Shown piece after piece: positions 25,069 to 32,776 of a stretch of DNA of 45,782 nt. The DNA lies in contig NZ_JANKOF010000032.1 in NCBI RefSeq assembly GCF_024655565.1, positions 1 to 45,782 of the forward strand, read 5' to 3'. The DNA is from Nitratireductor sp. ZSWI3. Its GTDB lineage: Bacteria; Pseudomonadota; Alphaproteobacteria; Rhizobiales; Rhizobiaceae. Position 1 is the stretch's first letter. Each line of letters begins with the position of its first letter. Below the pieces are notes generated by a model. It searched no databases. It was not told the DNA's origin and was given only the letters and a program-made list of their open reading frames with translations. The position numbers and the translations under genes are program-made.

Positions 25069-25880
25069 CCCCGGCCGTGTCCGTCGACGGCTCGACGAAG
25101 ATCATGGGCGTCATCGGCGATCCCATCGCGCAGGTCATGACGCCGACGGCGATCAACCCGATCTTCGCGGCCCGCGGCGCCAACATCGTCTGCGTGCCGC
25201 TGCACATAGGCGCGCATGAGCTCGACACCGCCTGGGCGGGCCTCAGGGCGCTCAGGAACCTGATCGGCTTCGGCATCACCCTGCCGCACAAGCAGGCGGC
25301 GCTGACGCTGTGCGACGGTCTCGACCCGCTCGCCGAGCGGGTCGGGGCGGTCAATCTCGTGCGACGCGAGGCCGACGGGTCCTTCAGGGGCTACCAGTTC
25401 GACGGCAAGGGCTTCGTTCGCGGGCTGAAGGGACAAGGCCACGCGATCGCCGGCCGCCATTGCCTCATGGTCGGTGCCGGCGGTGCCGCGATCGCCATCG
25501 CCTTCGCCCTTGCCGAGGAAGGCGCGGCATCGCTGACCATCGCCAACCGCACGCGCGCAAAGGCGGAAGAGCTCGCGGAGGCCGTGAACCGCGCTGTGGG
25601 TCGGTCCTTCGCGCGCGCCGGCGGGCCCCGGCCCGAGCCCGGGCAGATCCTCATCAACGCGACCTCGCTCGGTCTTTCCGCGAGCGACCCCCTGCCCTTC
25701 GATGCGACCCTCGTCGACGAAACGATGCTGGTCGCGGAGGTGATCGCCAAGCCGGAGGTAACGCCGCTGCTGGAAGCCGCCCGCGCCCGCGGCGCGCGCA
25801 TCCATCCGGGCATTCACATGATCCGCGGGCAGGTCGACCTCATTGCCGCCCACATGGCCGAGGCGCAGACAGGAAGCTGA
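25062..25880 (+). CDS. Shikimate-dehydrogenase-like oxidoreductase 1 (non-canonical substrate pocket)
   Basis: 272 residues. The AroE architecture is clear: GDPIAQVMTPTAINPIF at the N terminus, GITLPHKQAA with the catalytic Lys (about 80), FDGKGFVRGL with the catalytic Asp (about 117), and the nucleotide loop MVGAGGAAIAIA (about 139-150). Where AroE has S-x-S for binding the shikimate carboxylate (NPIAHSKSP), this protein has V-M-T. It is therefore probably a quinate-like or other polyol-acid dehydrogenase. It is translationally coupled to the propeller gene (ATG 25062 lies before that gene's stop) and convergent with a second paralogue. Confidence 0.82.
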   Translation: MVAPAVSVDGSTKIMGVIGDPIAQVMTPTAINPIFAARGANIVCVPLHIGAHELDTAWAGLRALRNLIGFGITLPHKQAALTLCDGLDPLAERVGAVNLVRREADGSFRGYQFDGKGFVRGLKGQGHAIAGRHCLMVGAGGAAIAIAFALAEEGAASLTIANRTRAKAEELAEAVNRAVGRSFARAGGPRPEPGQILINATSLGLSASDPLPFDATLVDETMLVAEVIAKPEVTPLLEAARARGARIHPGIHMIRGQVDLIAAHMAEAQTGS

Positions 25881-25882
25881 GA

Positions 25883-26707
25883 TCAGAGCGGCGTTCCCGC
25901 CTCCCGCCCGGCCGCGAAGCCGGCGATCAGGGCGATCTGTGCCTCGAGCATGTCACGGCCGTCGCTTGTTACCGCACCCCGCCGGCGGGCCAGCTTCAAA
26001 AGCTCCGTGTCGCGCGCCAGCGCCGCGATGTCGGCGACCAGCATCTCCGGCCCCACGCCATCAAGATCGACCGGAAAGGCCTCTGCCGATTTCAATCCGA
26101 TCGGCGTCGCGTTGATCAGCACGTCGATGCCGGCGAGATCGCCGGAGCCGCGCTGCGCAACCGGCCTGCCGATCGCGCGATCGACCATGCCGATGGTGAA
26201 ATCCAGCGCCGCATCGTCGATATCGATCACCGACAGCCGGCCGATCCGTTCGCCGGCCAGCGCGTGGGCGATGGCGCGGCCCGCGCCGCCGGCGCCGACG
26301 AGCAGCACCGAGGCTCCCGCGAGACGTTCGCGGTTGCCGGCCAGTCCGCGCACGAAACCCAGCCCGTCGAAGAGCGCGCCATGCATGGAACCGTCGTTCC
26401 GGCGCTGGATGGAGTTCACGGCGCCGACAGCAGCGGCGGCCGGAGTCAGCTCGTCGCATAGGCGAGCGGCGGCGATCTTGTGCGGCACCGTCACGCCGAT
26501 GCCCGCCACATTGTCCATCGCCGCGAAAACGTGCCAGGCAGCTTCGAAATTCTCACGGGTCACATGGAAAGGGACGGCATAGAGATCGACGCCCTTTGCC
26601 GCGAATATCGGATTGATGAGCGTCGGGGTCTGCACCTGCGCCACCGGGTCGCCGAACACCGCATAGATGCGCGAGGCGCCGCCGAGATTGGGAATGGTGT
26701 CGCTCAT
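25883..26707 (-). CDS. Shikimate-dehydrogenase-like oxidoreductase 2
   Basis: 274 residues, a second divergent AroE-type protein ending two bases from its convergent paralogue. It contains GDPVAQVQTPTLINPIF, GVTVPHKIAA (catalytic Lys about 74), FDGLGFVRGL (Asp about 113) and the NAD(P) loop LLVGAGGAGRAIA. The S-x-S pair of true AroE is V-Q-T, the same kind of replacement as in its partner. Its ATG overlaps the stop of the TIM-barrel gene (ATGA, 26704-26707). Two related dehydrogenases in one regulon might act on successive or stereoisomeric intermediates (inference). Confidence 0.82.
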   Translation of the reverse strand: MSDTIPNLGGASRIYAVFGDPVAQVQTPTLINPIFAAKGVDLYAVPFHVTRENFEAAWHVFAAMDNVAGIGVTVPHKIAAARLCDELTPAAAAVGAVNSIQRRNDGSMHGALFDGLGFVRGLAGNRERLAGASVLLVGAGGAGRAIAHALAGERIGRLSVIDIDDAALDFTIGMVDRAIGRPVAQRGSGDLAGIDVLINATPIGLKSAEAFPVDLDGVGPEMLVADIAALARDTELLKLARRRGAVTSDGRDMLEAQIALIAGFAAGREAGTPL

Positions 26708-27558
26708 GATATGGCCGAACCTCCCGAAAAGATGCCACGGCAGCGCTGAAGGGCCGTGTCGAGGACGAGGTCGGGATCTTCCGCCCACCACCGATCGGAA
26801 AAGATCTCGACCTCGATCGGTCCGGTGTAGCCGGCGGCCCGCACCTGGCGCCACATGCCGGCCAGATCGATGATGCCGTCTCCCATCATGCCGCGATCAC
26901 GCAGGACATGCCTTGTCGGCACCAGCCAGTCGCTGACGTGGAAACCCAGGATCCTGCCGGCGGCGCCGGCGTAGGCGAGCTCGGCCGCGAGCCGCTCGTC
27001 CCACCAGATGTGATAGGCGTCGGCGACGATGCCGATCCCTTCGCCCAGCCGCTCGCAGATGGCATTGGCGTGGCTGAGGCTCACGATCACCGCGCGGTCG
27101 CCGGCGACCATCGGATGCAGCGGCTCCAGCGCCAGCGTCGTGCCGACGGAGCGCGCATGGTCGAGAAGCTGGCCGATGGCATCCTCGGTCTGCGCCCGCG
27201 CACCGGCGAGGTCGCGGCTGCCGTCCGCCAGCCCGCCGGAGAAGACCAGAACGTGGTCCGCGGCCAGTTCCGCGGCCATGTCCACGGTTCGCCGCGCCCG
27301 GTCCAGATACGCGGCACGACCGGCCGCCCCGGCGGCCAGCAGCGGCCCCGCCCGGTTGAAGCCGAATGTGGAGATGCCGGTGCGGGCCAGCATCCGGCGG
27401 GCCTCCGCGAGGCCGACCTTGTCGATCTCGTCGCCCCACAGGGAAGCGCGCGCCAGCCCGCGCGCGGCGCATCCCTCGAGGAACGGTTCCAGCCCCCATC
27501 GCTCGCGGATGGTCGCCTGATTGAACACGTATTCGGGCGGTTGCAGGGCTTCGACCAT
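26704..27558 (-). CDS. Sugar phosphate isomerase/epimerase-like TIM barrel (xylose-isomerase-like)
   Basis: 284 residues of the AP-endonuclease-2 fold. Likely metal ligands appear in the expected order: Glu in TLALEPLHP (about 145), Asp in GIVADAYHIW (about 180), His in ILGFHVSDW (about 206) and Glu in IEVEIFSDRWW (about 252). The fold covers hydroxypyruvate, tagatose and inosose enzymes and also dehydroshikimate dehydratases of the AsbF/QuiC kind. Next to two AroE-like dehydrogenases the last reading is tempting but not proven. It follows the ABC ATPase by nine bases. Confidence 0.82.
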   Translation of the reverse strand: MVEALQPPEYVFNQATIRERWGLEPFLEGCAARGLARASLWGDEIDKVGLAEARRMLARTGISTFGFNRAGPLLAAGAAGRAAYLDRARRTVDMAAELAADHVLVFSGGLADGSRDLAGARAQTEDAIGQLLDHARSVGTTLALEPLHPMVAGDRAVIVSLSHANAICERLGEGIGIVADAYHIWWDERLAAELAYAGAAGRILGFHVSDWLVPTRHVLRDRGMMGDGIIDLAGMWRQVRAAGYTGPIEVEIFSDRWWAEDPDLVLDTALQRCRGIFSGGSAIS

Positions 27559-27567
27559 GATGCCGCT

Positions 27568-28413
27568 CTAGAACTTGTAGACGCCGAGCTTCTCGAAAAT
27601 CCGATAGATCCTTTCGGCGTATTTCGAGAACTCGGGATACTCGCCCAGATGGGCCGGGCGCGGGCGCGGCAGGTCGATGACGATCTCCTCGACGATCGTG
27701 CCGGGGCTCTTCGACATCACCAGCACACGATCCGAAAGGCCGACGGCCTCCTCGATGGAATGGGTGATGAACAACACCGTCTTGCGCGTGTCCAGCCAGA
27801 GCATCTCCAGATCGTGCCGGATCTGCGTGCGCGTGATCGCGTCGAGCGCGCCGAAGGGCTCGTCCATCAGCAGCATCGAGGGGTCGTGAACCAGAGCGCG
27901 GGCGATCGACACGCGCTGGCGCATGCCGCCGGAGAGCTGCCACGGATAGCGGTTCTCCGCTCCCTTGAGGCCGAGCCGCTCGAACAGGGCGTCGGCGCGG
28001 TCCCGGAGCGCCGTCTTGTCCAGCCCACGGATCTCCTGCTGCAGCATGACGTTCTTGATGGCAGTGCGGAAATCCAGAAGCAGATGGTCCTGGAAGACGA
28101 TGCCGATCTCCGAGATCGGCGCGGTCAGCGGCTTCCCGTCGATCTCCACCGTGCCGGCGCTCGGCGGCTCCAGCCCGGTCACCAGGAGCATGGTCGTGCT
28201 CTTGCCGCAGCCCGAGGGCCCGATGATGGAAACGAACTCTCCCGGCTTGATGTCGAGATCGATGGGGCCAAGCGCGTGGAAGGCATTGTCTCCACTGCCG
28301 AACACCTTGGTCAGTCCGCGCGCGCTGATCGAGGCGCCCGCGGCGGGCGCGCCACCGCTCGAGCGCGCCGGGCCGGAAGGGGTTTTCATCTCTGCCATCG
28401 TCGTGTCCGTCAT
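27568..28413 (-). CDS. NMT1/SsuB-type ABC transporter ATPase
   Basis: 281 residues. Walker A GPSGCGKST (about 64-72), Q-loop VFQDHLLL, signature LSGGMRQRVSIARAL (about 158-172), Walker B MLLMDEPFGALD and the switch FITHSIEEAV place it with the nitrate/sulfonate/taurine ATPases. The first 28 residues are a low-complexity Ser/Ala/Gly/Pro leader; a start at MAEMK is also possible. It is the only ATPase for two distinct permeases (28430 and 30377) and should energise a heterodimeric channel. Confidence 0.88.
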   Translation of the reverse strand: MTDTTMAEMKTPSGPARSSGGAPAAGASISARGLTKVFGSGDNAFHALGPIDLDIKPGEFVSIIGPSGCGKSTTMLLVTGLEPPSAGTVEIDGKPLTAPISEIGIVFQDHLLLDFRTAIKNVMLQQEIRGLDKTALRDRADALFERLGLKGAENRYPWQLSGGMRQRVSIARALVHDPSMLLMDEPFGALDAITRTQIRHDLEMLWLDTRKTVLFITHSIEEAVGLSDRVLVMSKSPGTIVEEIVIDLPRPRPAHLGEYPEFSKYAERIYRIFEKLGVYKF

Positions 28414-28429
28414 TGTCGCTCGTCCAGGT

Positions 28430-29251
28430 TCAGTGTCTGGACCACGGCATCAGCCATTGTCCGATGACGCTCATCGCGCCGTTGAAGATCAGCGCGACGA
28501 TCGCCGCAGCCACCAGCCCGGAGAACATCAGCGTCATGTCCATGAATGCCGAGGCCCGCACGATCATGAAGCCCAATCCCTTGTTGGAGGCGATGAACTC
28601 GGCGATGATGACGCCCTCGACCGCCTTCACCACACCGATCTTCATGCCCGAGAAGATGTGCGGCATCGCCGCCGGCAGCCTGACCTTCCAGAAGGTCTGC
28701 CACGGGTCCGCCCCCATGGACCGCGAGATGTAGAAGAGCCTGCGGTCGACCAGCCGGAAACCGGACATGGAATCGACCAGCACGGGAAAGAAGCTCATCA
28801 GGAAAACGATCAGCGCGGCGACCAGCGGGCCTATGCCGAACCAGATGATCAGGATCGGCCCGATCACCGTCTTGGGCATGATGTTGAGAAACACGATGAC
28901 CGGGTAGAGCCCCCGCTCCAGCGCCCCCACCGAGACGATCGCCAGCGCCAGCGGGATCGCCACCAGCACGCCAAGGGCAAAGCCCTCCACGATGGTGAGC
29001 GAGGTCCACAGCGCATGGCCGGCGATCAATGCCCTGTCGGTGTAAAGCCGGACCAGGAAATCCGAGGGCTTGGGCGCCAGCCACACGGGCACGTCGAAGA
29101 GGCGAAGCGCCACCTCCCACAGGCCGAGCAGCAGCAGCACCGCCGCCGCTCCGATGAGAATGGAGGAAAGGTACGAGCCACCGAACCCCGCCATGAGGCG
29201 CGCACGTATGCCGGATGGTGCCGGTGCCATGGCAGAAGCTGTTTGCGACAC
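28430..29251 (-). CDS. ABC transporter permease (SsuC/TauC-like) 2
   Basis: 273 residues with six membrane segments. The permease-ATPase coupling region is MGADPWQTFWKVRLPAAMPHIFSGMKIG (EAA-type loop). The start is a GTG (29251); an internal ATG at 29230 is possible. It lies 72 bases after the binding-protein gene. It is clearly related to but distinct from the permease at 30377 (shared phrases such as TFFPILVDS versus SFFPVLVDS), so the pair arose by duplication. Confidence 0.87.
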   Translation of the reverse strand: MSQTASAMAPAPSGIRARLMAGFGGSYLSSILIGAAAVLLLLGLWEVALRLFDVPVWLAPKPSDFLVRLYTDRALIAGHALWTSLTIVEGFALGVLVAIPLALAIVSVGALERGLYPVIVFLNIMPKTVIGPILIIWFGIGPLVAALIVFLMSFFPVLVDSMSGFRLVDRRLFYISRSMGADPWQTFWKVRLPAAMPHIFSGMKIGVVKAVEGVIIAEFIASNKGLGFMIVRASAFMDMTLMFSGLVAAAIVALIFNGAMSVIGQWLMPWSRH

Positions 29252-29323
29252 TACGAGACTTTCCGCGTGAGGGTGATGCCCGGCCGCCCCTGGCGCCCGG
29301 GCCGTTTTTGCGATCGGCCGGCC

Positions 29324-30325
29324 TCAGGGGCAGGTCACCGGCGTCTGCGGCAGATAATCGAGCGTGTAGTAGTCCGTCACCGGCTTGGTGCCGGGAAGGT
29401 TCATCGCCGAGGTCATGACGCCGTACATCTTCTCCCAGGTCTCGGCGTCAGTCACGCCGATCGCGTCGCCCGAGCCGCCGGGGCAAACCGACGCGAAGCT
29501 GAACTTGGCCGACTGAAGGAGGTTTTCCTTCGAATGGGCCGTTTCCGGGAAGATCTCGAGCAGAGCATCGACCGCCGCTTCCGGGTCCTTCATCGCTTCC
29601 TGCCAGCCCATTGCCGTCGCCTCGACGAAGCGCTTGTAGACGTCCGGATTGGCCTGCAGCTTGTCTTCGCGCGCCACGAGGGCGAGGCTCGCGATGGGAA
29701 CGCCGTTGTTGTAGAAATACATGTTGCCGGCCTCGATGCCCTGGGCTGCCAGCGGCACGACGATGTTCTCCGGCGTCTGCGACACCGCGTCGACCTGCTT
29801 GGAGGTCAGAAGGCCGATGAAGGCGCTTTCCGCCGCCGAGACGATCTCCACCTGCGATTCCTCGATGCCGTTGGCGCGCAGGAACACCGGAATGAGGGGC
29901 AGCATGGCCGATCCCGGAGACACCGCCAGCTTCTTGCCGATGAGATCCTTCGGCTCCTTGATGCCGGAATCGGCCAGAGACTGGATGCCGAACTGGCCGG
30001 ATTTCCAGATGGTCGCGATGATGCGGATCGGCGCGCCCTGCGCGGCGACATTGAGCGTCGCGCCGGTATCGGCATAGCCGAGCTCCGTCTGCCCGGTCGC
30101 CACCAATTGCGCCGCCACGGCGGAACCGCGGCCCTCCGTCAGGGTGACGTCGAGATCGTGGTCCTTGTAGATGCCCTTGGCCTGGGCGACCGCGAAGCCG
30201 AGATGCGCGGAATCGGCCGTCCAGTTCATCTGCATCTGGATCTTGTCCTGCGCCAGCGCGGGAGCGCCTCCTGCAAGCAATGCGAACATTGCCCCCGCCG
30301 CGAGATGCCTCGATTTGAACTGCAT
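29324..30325 (-). CDS. NMT1/THI5-like ABC substrate-binding protein
   Basis: 333 residues. The signal peptide ends at APALAQ (about 26), and the core starts IQMQMNWTADSAHLGFAVAQAKGIYKDHDLDVTLTEGRG, the opening typical of NMT1/SsuA receptors. The start at 30325 has GGGAGG about five bases upstream. Ligands of this family include sulfonates, nitrate, pyrimidines, riboflavin and aromatic acids. The N-W-T-x-D-S/x-H opening is like the pyrimidine and flavin-precursor branch, but that does not decide it. It is placed between the two permease genes. Confidence 0.87.
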   Translation of the reverse strand: MQFKSRHLAAGAMFALLAGGAPALAQDKIQMQMNWTADSAHLGFAVAQAKGIYKDHDLDVTLTEGRGSAVAAQLVATGQTELGYADTGATLNVAAQGAPIRIIATIWKSGQFGIQSLADSGIKEPKDLIGKKLAVSPGSAMLPLIPVFLRANGIEESQVEIVSAAESAFIGLLTSKQVDAVSQTPENIVVPLAAQGIEAGNMYFYNNGVPIASLALVAREDKLQANPDVYKRFVEATAMGWQEAMKDPEAAVDALLEIFPETAHSKENLLQSAKFSFASVCPGGSGDAIGVTDAETWEKMYGVMTSAMNLPGTKPVTDYYTLDYLPQTPVTCP

Positions 30326-30376
30326 TCCTTCCTCCCTTTGTTTTATCGTGATGCCCGATCGCCGATCACGAACCTG

Positions 30377-31138
30377 TCAGCGCCGCCGCCAGGGCAGCAA
30401 TGTCCTTTCCGCCAGTTCCATCCCCCAGCTGAGCACGACCCCGATCATCGAGCCGACCACGAGCACGGCGAAGATCAGCGACGTGTCGGAATCGTCCATC
30501 CCCCGGAGAACCAGGTAGCCGAGCCCGTTCTGCGAATTCATCCACTCGACGACGATCACCACGGTGACCGCGATGACGACGGTGATCTTGAAGCCGGAAA
30601 AGATGCTGGGCGCGGCGGACGGCAGCTCGAACAGGCGGAATGTCTGCCACCACGACGCGCCGACGGAACGGCTGAGATAATACTGCCGGGGGTCGATCGA
30701 CTTGAAGCCCGTGACGCTGTCGACCAGGATCGGAAAGAAGGTGATCAGCGCGGTGAGCAGGATTTTCGGGAAATCCGCAAAGCCGAACCAGACCAGCATC
30801 AAGGGCGCCAGCGTGATCTTCGGCAGGCCCTGGATGAAGACGACAAGCGGATAGAGCACCTGCTCCGCAAGGCGGAACCTGGCGATCAGATAGCCGAGCA
30901 CGACGCCGGGAATGGCTCCGGCGATGAACCCGTAGACGATCAGCCGCGTCGTCACGAGGGCGTGGTAGCCGAGCCTCTGGTAATCCTCGACGATGCGCGA
31001 CAGGAACTGCGACGGCGCGGGCAGCACGTAGATCGGCACATCCAGGGCCCTGACCAGCACCTCCCACATCAAGATCAGGCCGGCGAACCACAGGACCGGC
31101 TCGAAGATGCGCTGCACGGTGAGGTTGGGGGCCGTCAT
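30377..31138 (-). CDS. ABC transporter permease (SsuC/TauC-like) 1
   Basis: 253 residues with six membrane segments and the coupling loop VGASWWQTFRLFELPSAAPSIFSGFKI. ATG 31138 is seven bases after the IclR stop codon; longer frames run into iclR. It is the first transport gene of the IclR-headed operon. The conserved segment LPKITLAPLMLVWFGFADFPKILLTALITFFPILVDSV parallels LNIMPKTVIGPILIIWFG in the second permease. Confidence 0.87.
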   Translation of the reverse strand: MTAPNLTVQRIFEPVLWFAGLILMWEVLVRALDVPIYVLPAPSQFLSRIVEDYQRLGYHALVTTRLIVYGFIAGAIPGVVLGYLIARFRLAEQVLYPLVVFIQGLPKITLAPLMLVWFGFADFPKILLTALITFFPILVDSVTGFKSIDPRQYYLSRSVGASWWQTFRLFELPSAAPSIFSGFKITVVIAVTVVIVVEWMNSQNGLGYLVLRGMDDSDTSLIFAVLVVGSMIGVVLSWGMELAERTLLPWRRR

Positions 31139-31145
31139 CCGTCTC

Positions 31146-31982
31146 TCACGCCTCCACTGCCGTCTGCGCCCGCGCCACCGCAACGGCGGGCTGATAGCCG
31201 CGCTGGCGGCTTCGCAGCGACCAGATTTCGGCAACCTCCACAGCGGCCTTCTTCAGCGCGGCGGCAAGCTCCTCGTAGCGTTCCGGCGTGATCCGCACCA
31301 GGGGGCCGGCAACGCTCATCGTGCCGGCGACCGGTGCATCCGGCCCGACACCGTTGAAGAACGGGACGGCGACGGCGCCCGTGCCGGCCTCCGCTTCCTC
31401 GACGGAGGTCGCGTAGCCCTGCTGGCGTGTTTCGACGAGCCTTGCGCGAAGCTCGTCGACATTGGTCGCGCTGTTGGGGCCGAGCGGCCGCCGCGCCCCG
31501 AAGCCGCGGGCGCAGACGATGCGCAACGCCTCGGATTCCGGCAGCGTGGAAAGCCATGCCTTGCCGTTGGCCGTGGCGTGCAGGACGATCTCCTGCCCCA
31601 TCTCGGGGTCGTAGCGCAGACCCGTGACGGCGCCCTGCGCGCGGGCGACCCAGACGAGATCCTCGCCCTCCACGATCGCCAGGCGGCAATATTCCCGCGT
31701 CTCGCGCGCCAGCTTGTCGAGCACGGATTGAACCACGTCGGGCACCGCGCGCACATCGAGATTGCGGAAGGCAAGGGTGCTCATGCGGAGCGAGAGCGCA
31801 TAGCGCTGCGTTCCGCTGTGCTGCAGCACCCATCCCCGCGCGACGAGCGTGGTCAGCGTGCGGTGAACCGCACTTGCGGGCATGCCCAGGCGGTTTGCGA
31901 GATCCGTCAGTTCGATGGGCTCGCGCTCCCCCGCGAGCGCCTCCAGCATCGTCAGACAGCGGTCTATGGCGGCAACGGTCAA
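31146..31982 (-). CDS. IclR-family regulator of the 22-32 kb island
   Basis: 278 residues. The N-terminal winged helix (about 4-65: AIDRCLTMLEALAGEREPIELTDLANRLGMPASAVHRTLTTLVARGWV) and C-terminal effector domain (about 80-255) are those of IclR proteins. The start is TTG at 31982, supported by GGGAGG six to seven bases upstream; the nearby ATG (31986) is out of frame. It heads the minus-strand operon of permease, receptor, permease, ATPase, isomerase and AroE-like gene. A triple half-site operator covers its own promoter, and a copy lies at 23063, so it probably represses both arms until an intermediate binds. Confidence 0.87.
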   Translation of the reverse strand: MTVAAIDRCLTMLEALAGEREPIELTDLANRLGMPASAVHRTLTTLVARGWVLQHSGTQRYALSLRMSTLAFRNLDVRAVPDVVQSVLDKLARETREYCRLAIVEGEDLVWVARAQGAVTGLRYDPEMGQEIVLHATANGKAWLSTLPESEALRIVCARGFGARRPLGPNSATNVDELRARLVETRQQGYATSVEEAEAGTGAVAVPFFNGVGPDAPVAGTMSVAGPLVRITPERYEELAAALKKAAVEVAEIWSLRSRQRGYQPAVAVARAQTAVEA

Positions 31983-32007
31983 CCATTTCCTCCCTGGTCA
32001 GAACAAG

Positions 32008-32047
32008 AATATACAATGGGTAATTCCAAATTGGAATAGGATTCCAT
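32008..32047. promoter_or_regulatory. IclR promoter with overlapping operator (site 2)
   Basis: Three half-sites in a row: ATTCCAA (32023-32029), TTGGAAT (32031-32037), ATTCCAT (32041-32047). They make two overlapping palindromes, one of which (TGGAAT-AGG-ATTCCA) equals site 1 at 23064-23078. On the minus strand a -10 TATATT (32008-32013) stands 17 bp from TTCCAA (32031-32036), so the operator covers the -35 position. This is the picture of autorepression. Confidence 0.7.
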
Positions 32048-32069
32048 TTTTACGAAGAACTGTCCTTCA

Positions 32070-32090
32070 CTGCTCGATCCGAACGAGCAG
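32070..32090. promoter_or_regulatory. Inverted repeat upstream of the PhnA-like gene
   Basis: CTGCTCG, spacer ATCCGAA, CGAGCAG: a perfect 7+7+7 dyad. It sits 23 bases beyond the IclR operator and 171 before the PhnA-like gene. It may be an operator or a stem insulating the two divergent units. Confidence 0.4.
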
Positions 32091-32260
32091 CTTATACCAA
32101 GGGAGATGAGTTTTGACCCGTGGGTATGGCCACAAGGGTCTGTGCCGTTCGCCATGCGGATCGGTGCCCGTTTGATCTCGGACGCATTCCACGATAGAGG
32201 GCACAGAGGATATGAGCGCCGCTCCCGCGGCGTCGCACAGGATGAGGCAGGCACAGGCAG

Positions 32261-32566
32261 ATGAGCGATCAGGGCGACGACGATTACGTGTATGACGAAA
32301 CCATCGGCGAGTGGCGCCCGGCTTCCGAGATGGCCGCGGAGAAGGCCAAGGCCGCCGAGGTCCGCGATGCCTCCGGCAACCTCCTTGCCGACGGCGACTC
32401 CGTGGTCCTGATCAAGGACCTCAAGGTGAAAGGTGCCGGCCAGACGCTCAAGCAGGGAACGGTCATCCGCTCCATCCGCCTCACCGACAATCCGGAAGAG
32501 ATCGACTGCCGGCACGACGCCATCAAGGGCCTCGTCCTGCGCACGGAGTTCGTGCGCAAGCGCTGA
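32261..32566 (+). CDS. PhnA/YjdM-domain protein (small, zinc ribbon not seen)
   Basis: 101 residues. The C-terminal PhnA domain is well preserved: DASGNLLADGDSVVLIKDLKVKGAGQTLKQGTVIRSIRL, then IDCRHDAIKGLVLRTEFVRKR. The N-terminal cysteine zinc ribbon of longer family members is missing and replaced by an acidic stretch (DQGDDDYVYDETIGEW). Despite the historical name, a phosphonate role is not established for this family. It is a single gene; no strong ribosome site was seen before ATG 32261. Confidence 0.8.
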   Translation: MSDQGDDDYVYDETIGEWRPASEMAAEKAKAAEVRDASGNLLADGDSVVLIKDLKVKGAGQTLKQGTVIRSIRLTDNPEEIDCRHDAIKGLVLRTEFVRKR

Positions 32567-32776
32567 TCAGCCGTCGCGGCGAGGCTCGGCCTCGCTGCCG
32601 CAACGCTCCTGATGAGGCCGGCAAGCCTGCCGGCCCGGTCTGCGGCTGCCCGAGGGAGACACCCCGGTTTGGGTCTACGCGCCGCTCGTCCGAGGCCCTA
32701 TGCGCGATCCGGACCATGGCGGTAGATATCCACCTTCGCCAGCAGACACAGTCTCCGCGTCGAGGAGGAACCGGTA

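Noticed and set aside
27965-31291. 1108-residue plus-strand frame across the ABC importer genes
   Set aside because: It spans five well-defined minus-strand genes and is rich in His, Arg, Asp and Gln, as expected of a complement frame.
32106-32264. 53-codon frame (MSFDPWVWPQGSVPF...) overlapping the PhnA-like start by ATGA
   Set aside because: The purine-rich run abuts the ATG directly, so there is no usable ribosome-site spacing, and the peptide is Arg-rich without any recognisable feature. Kept only as a remote possibility of a leader peptide.
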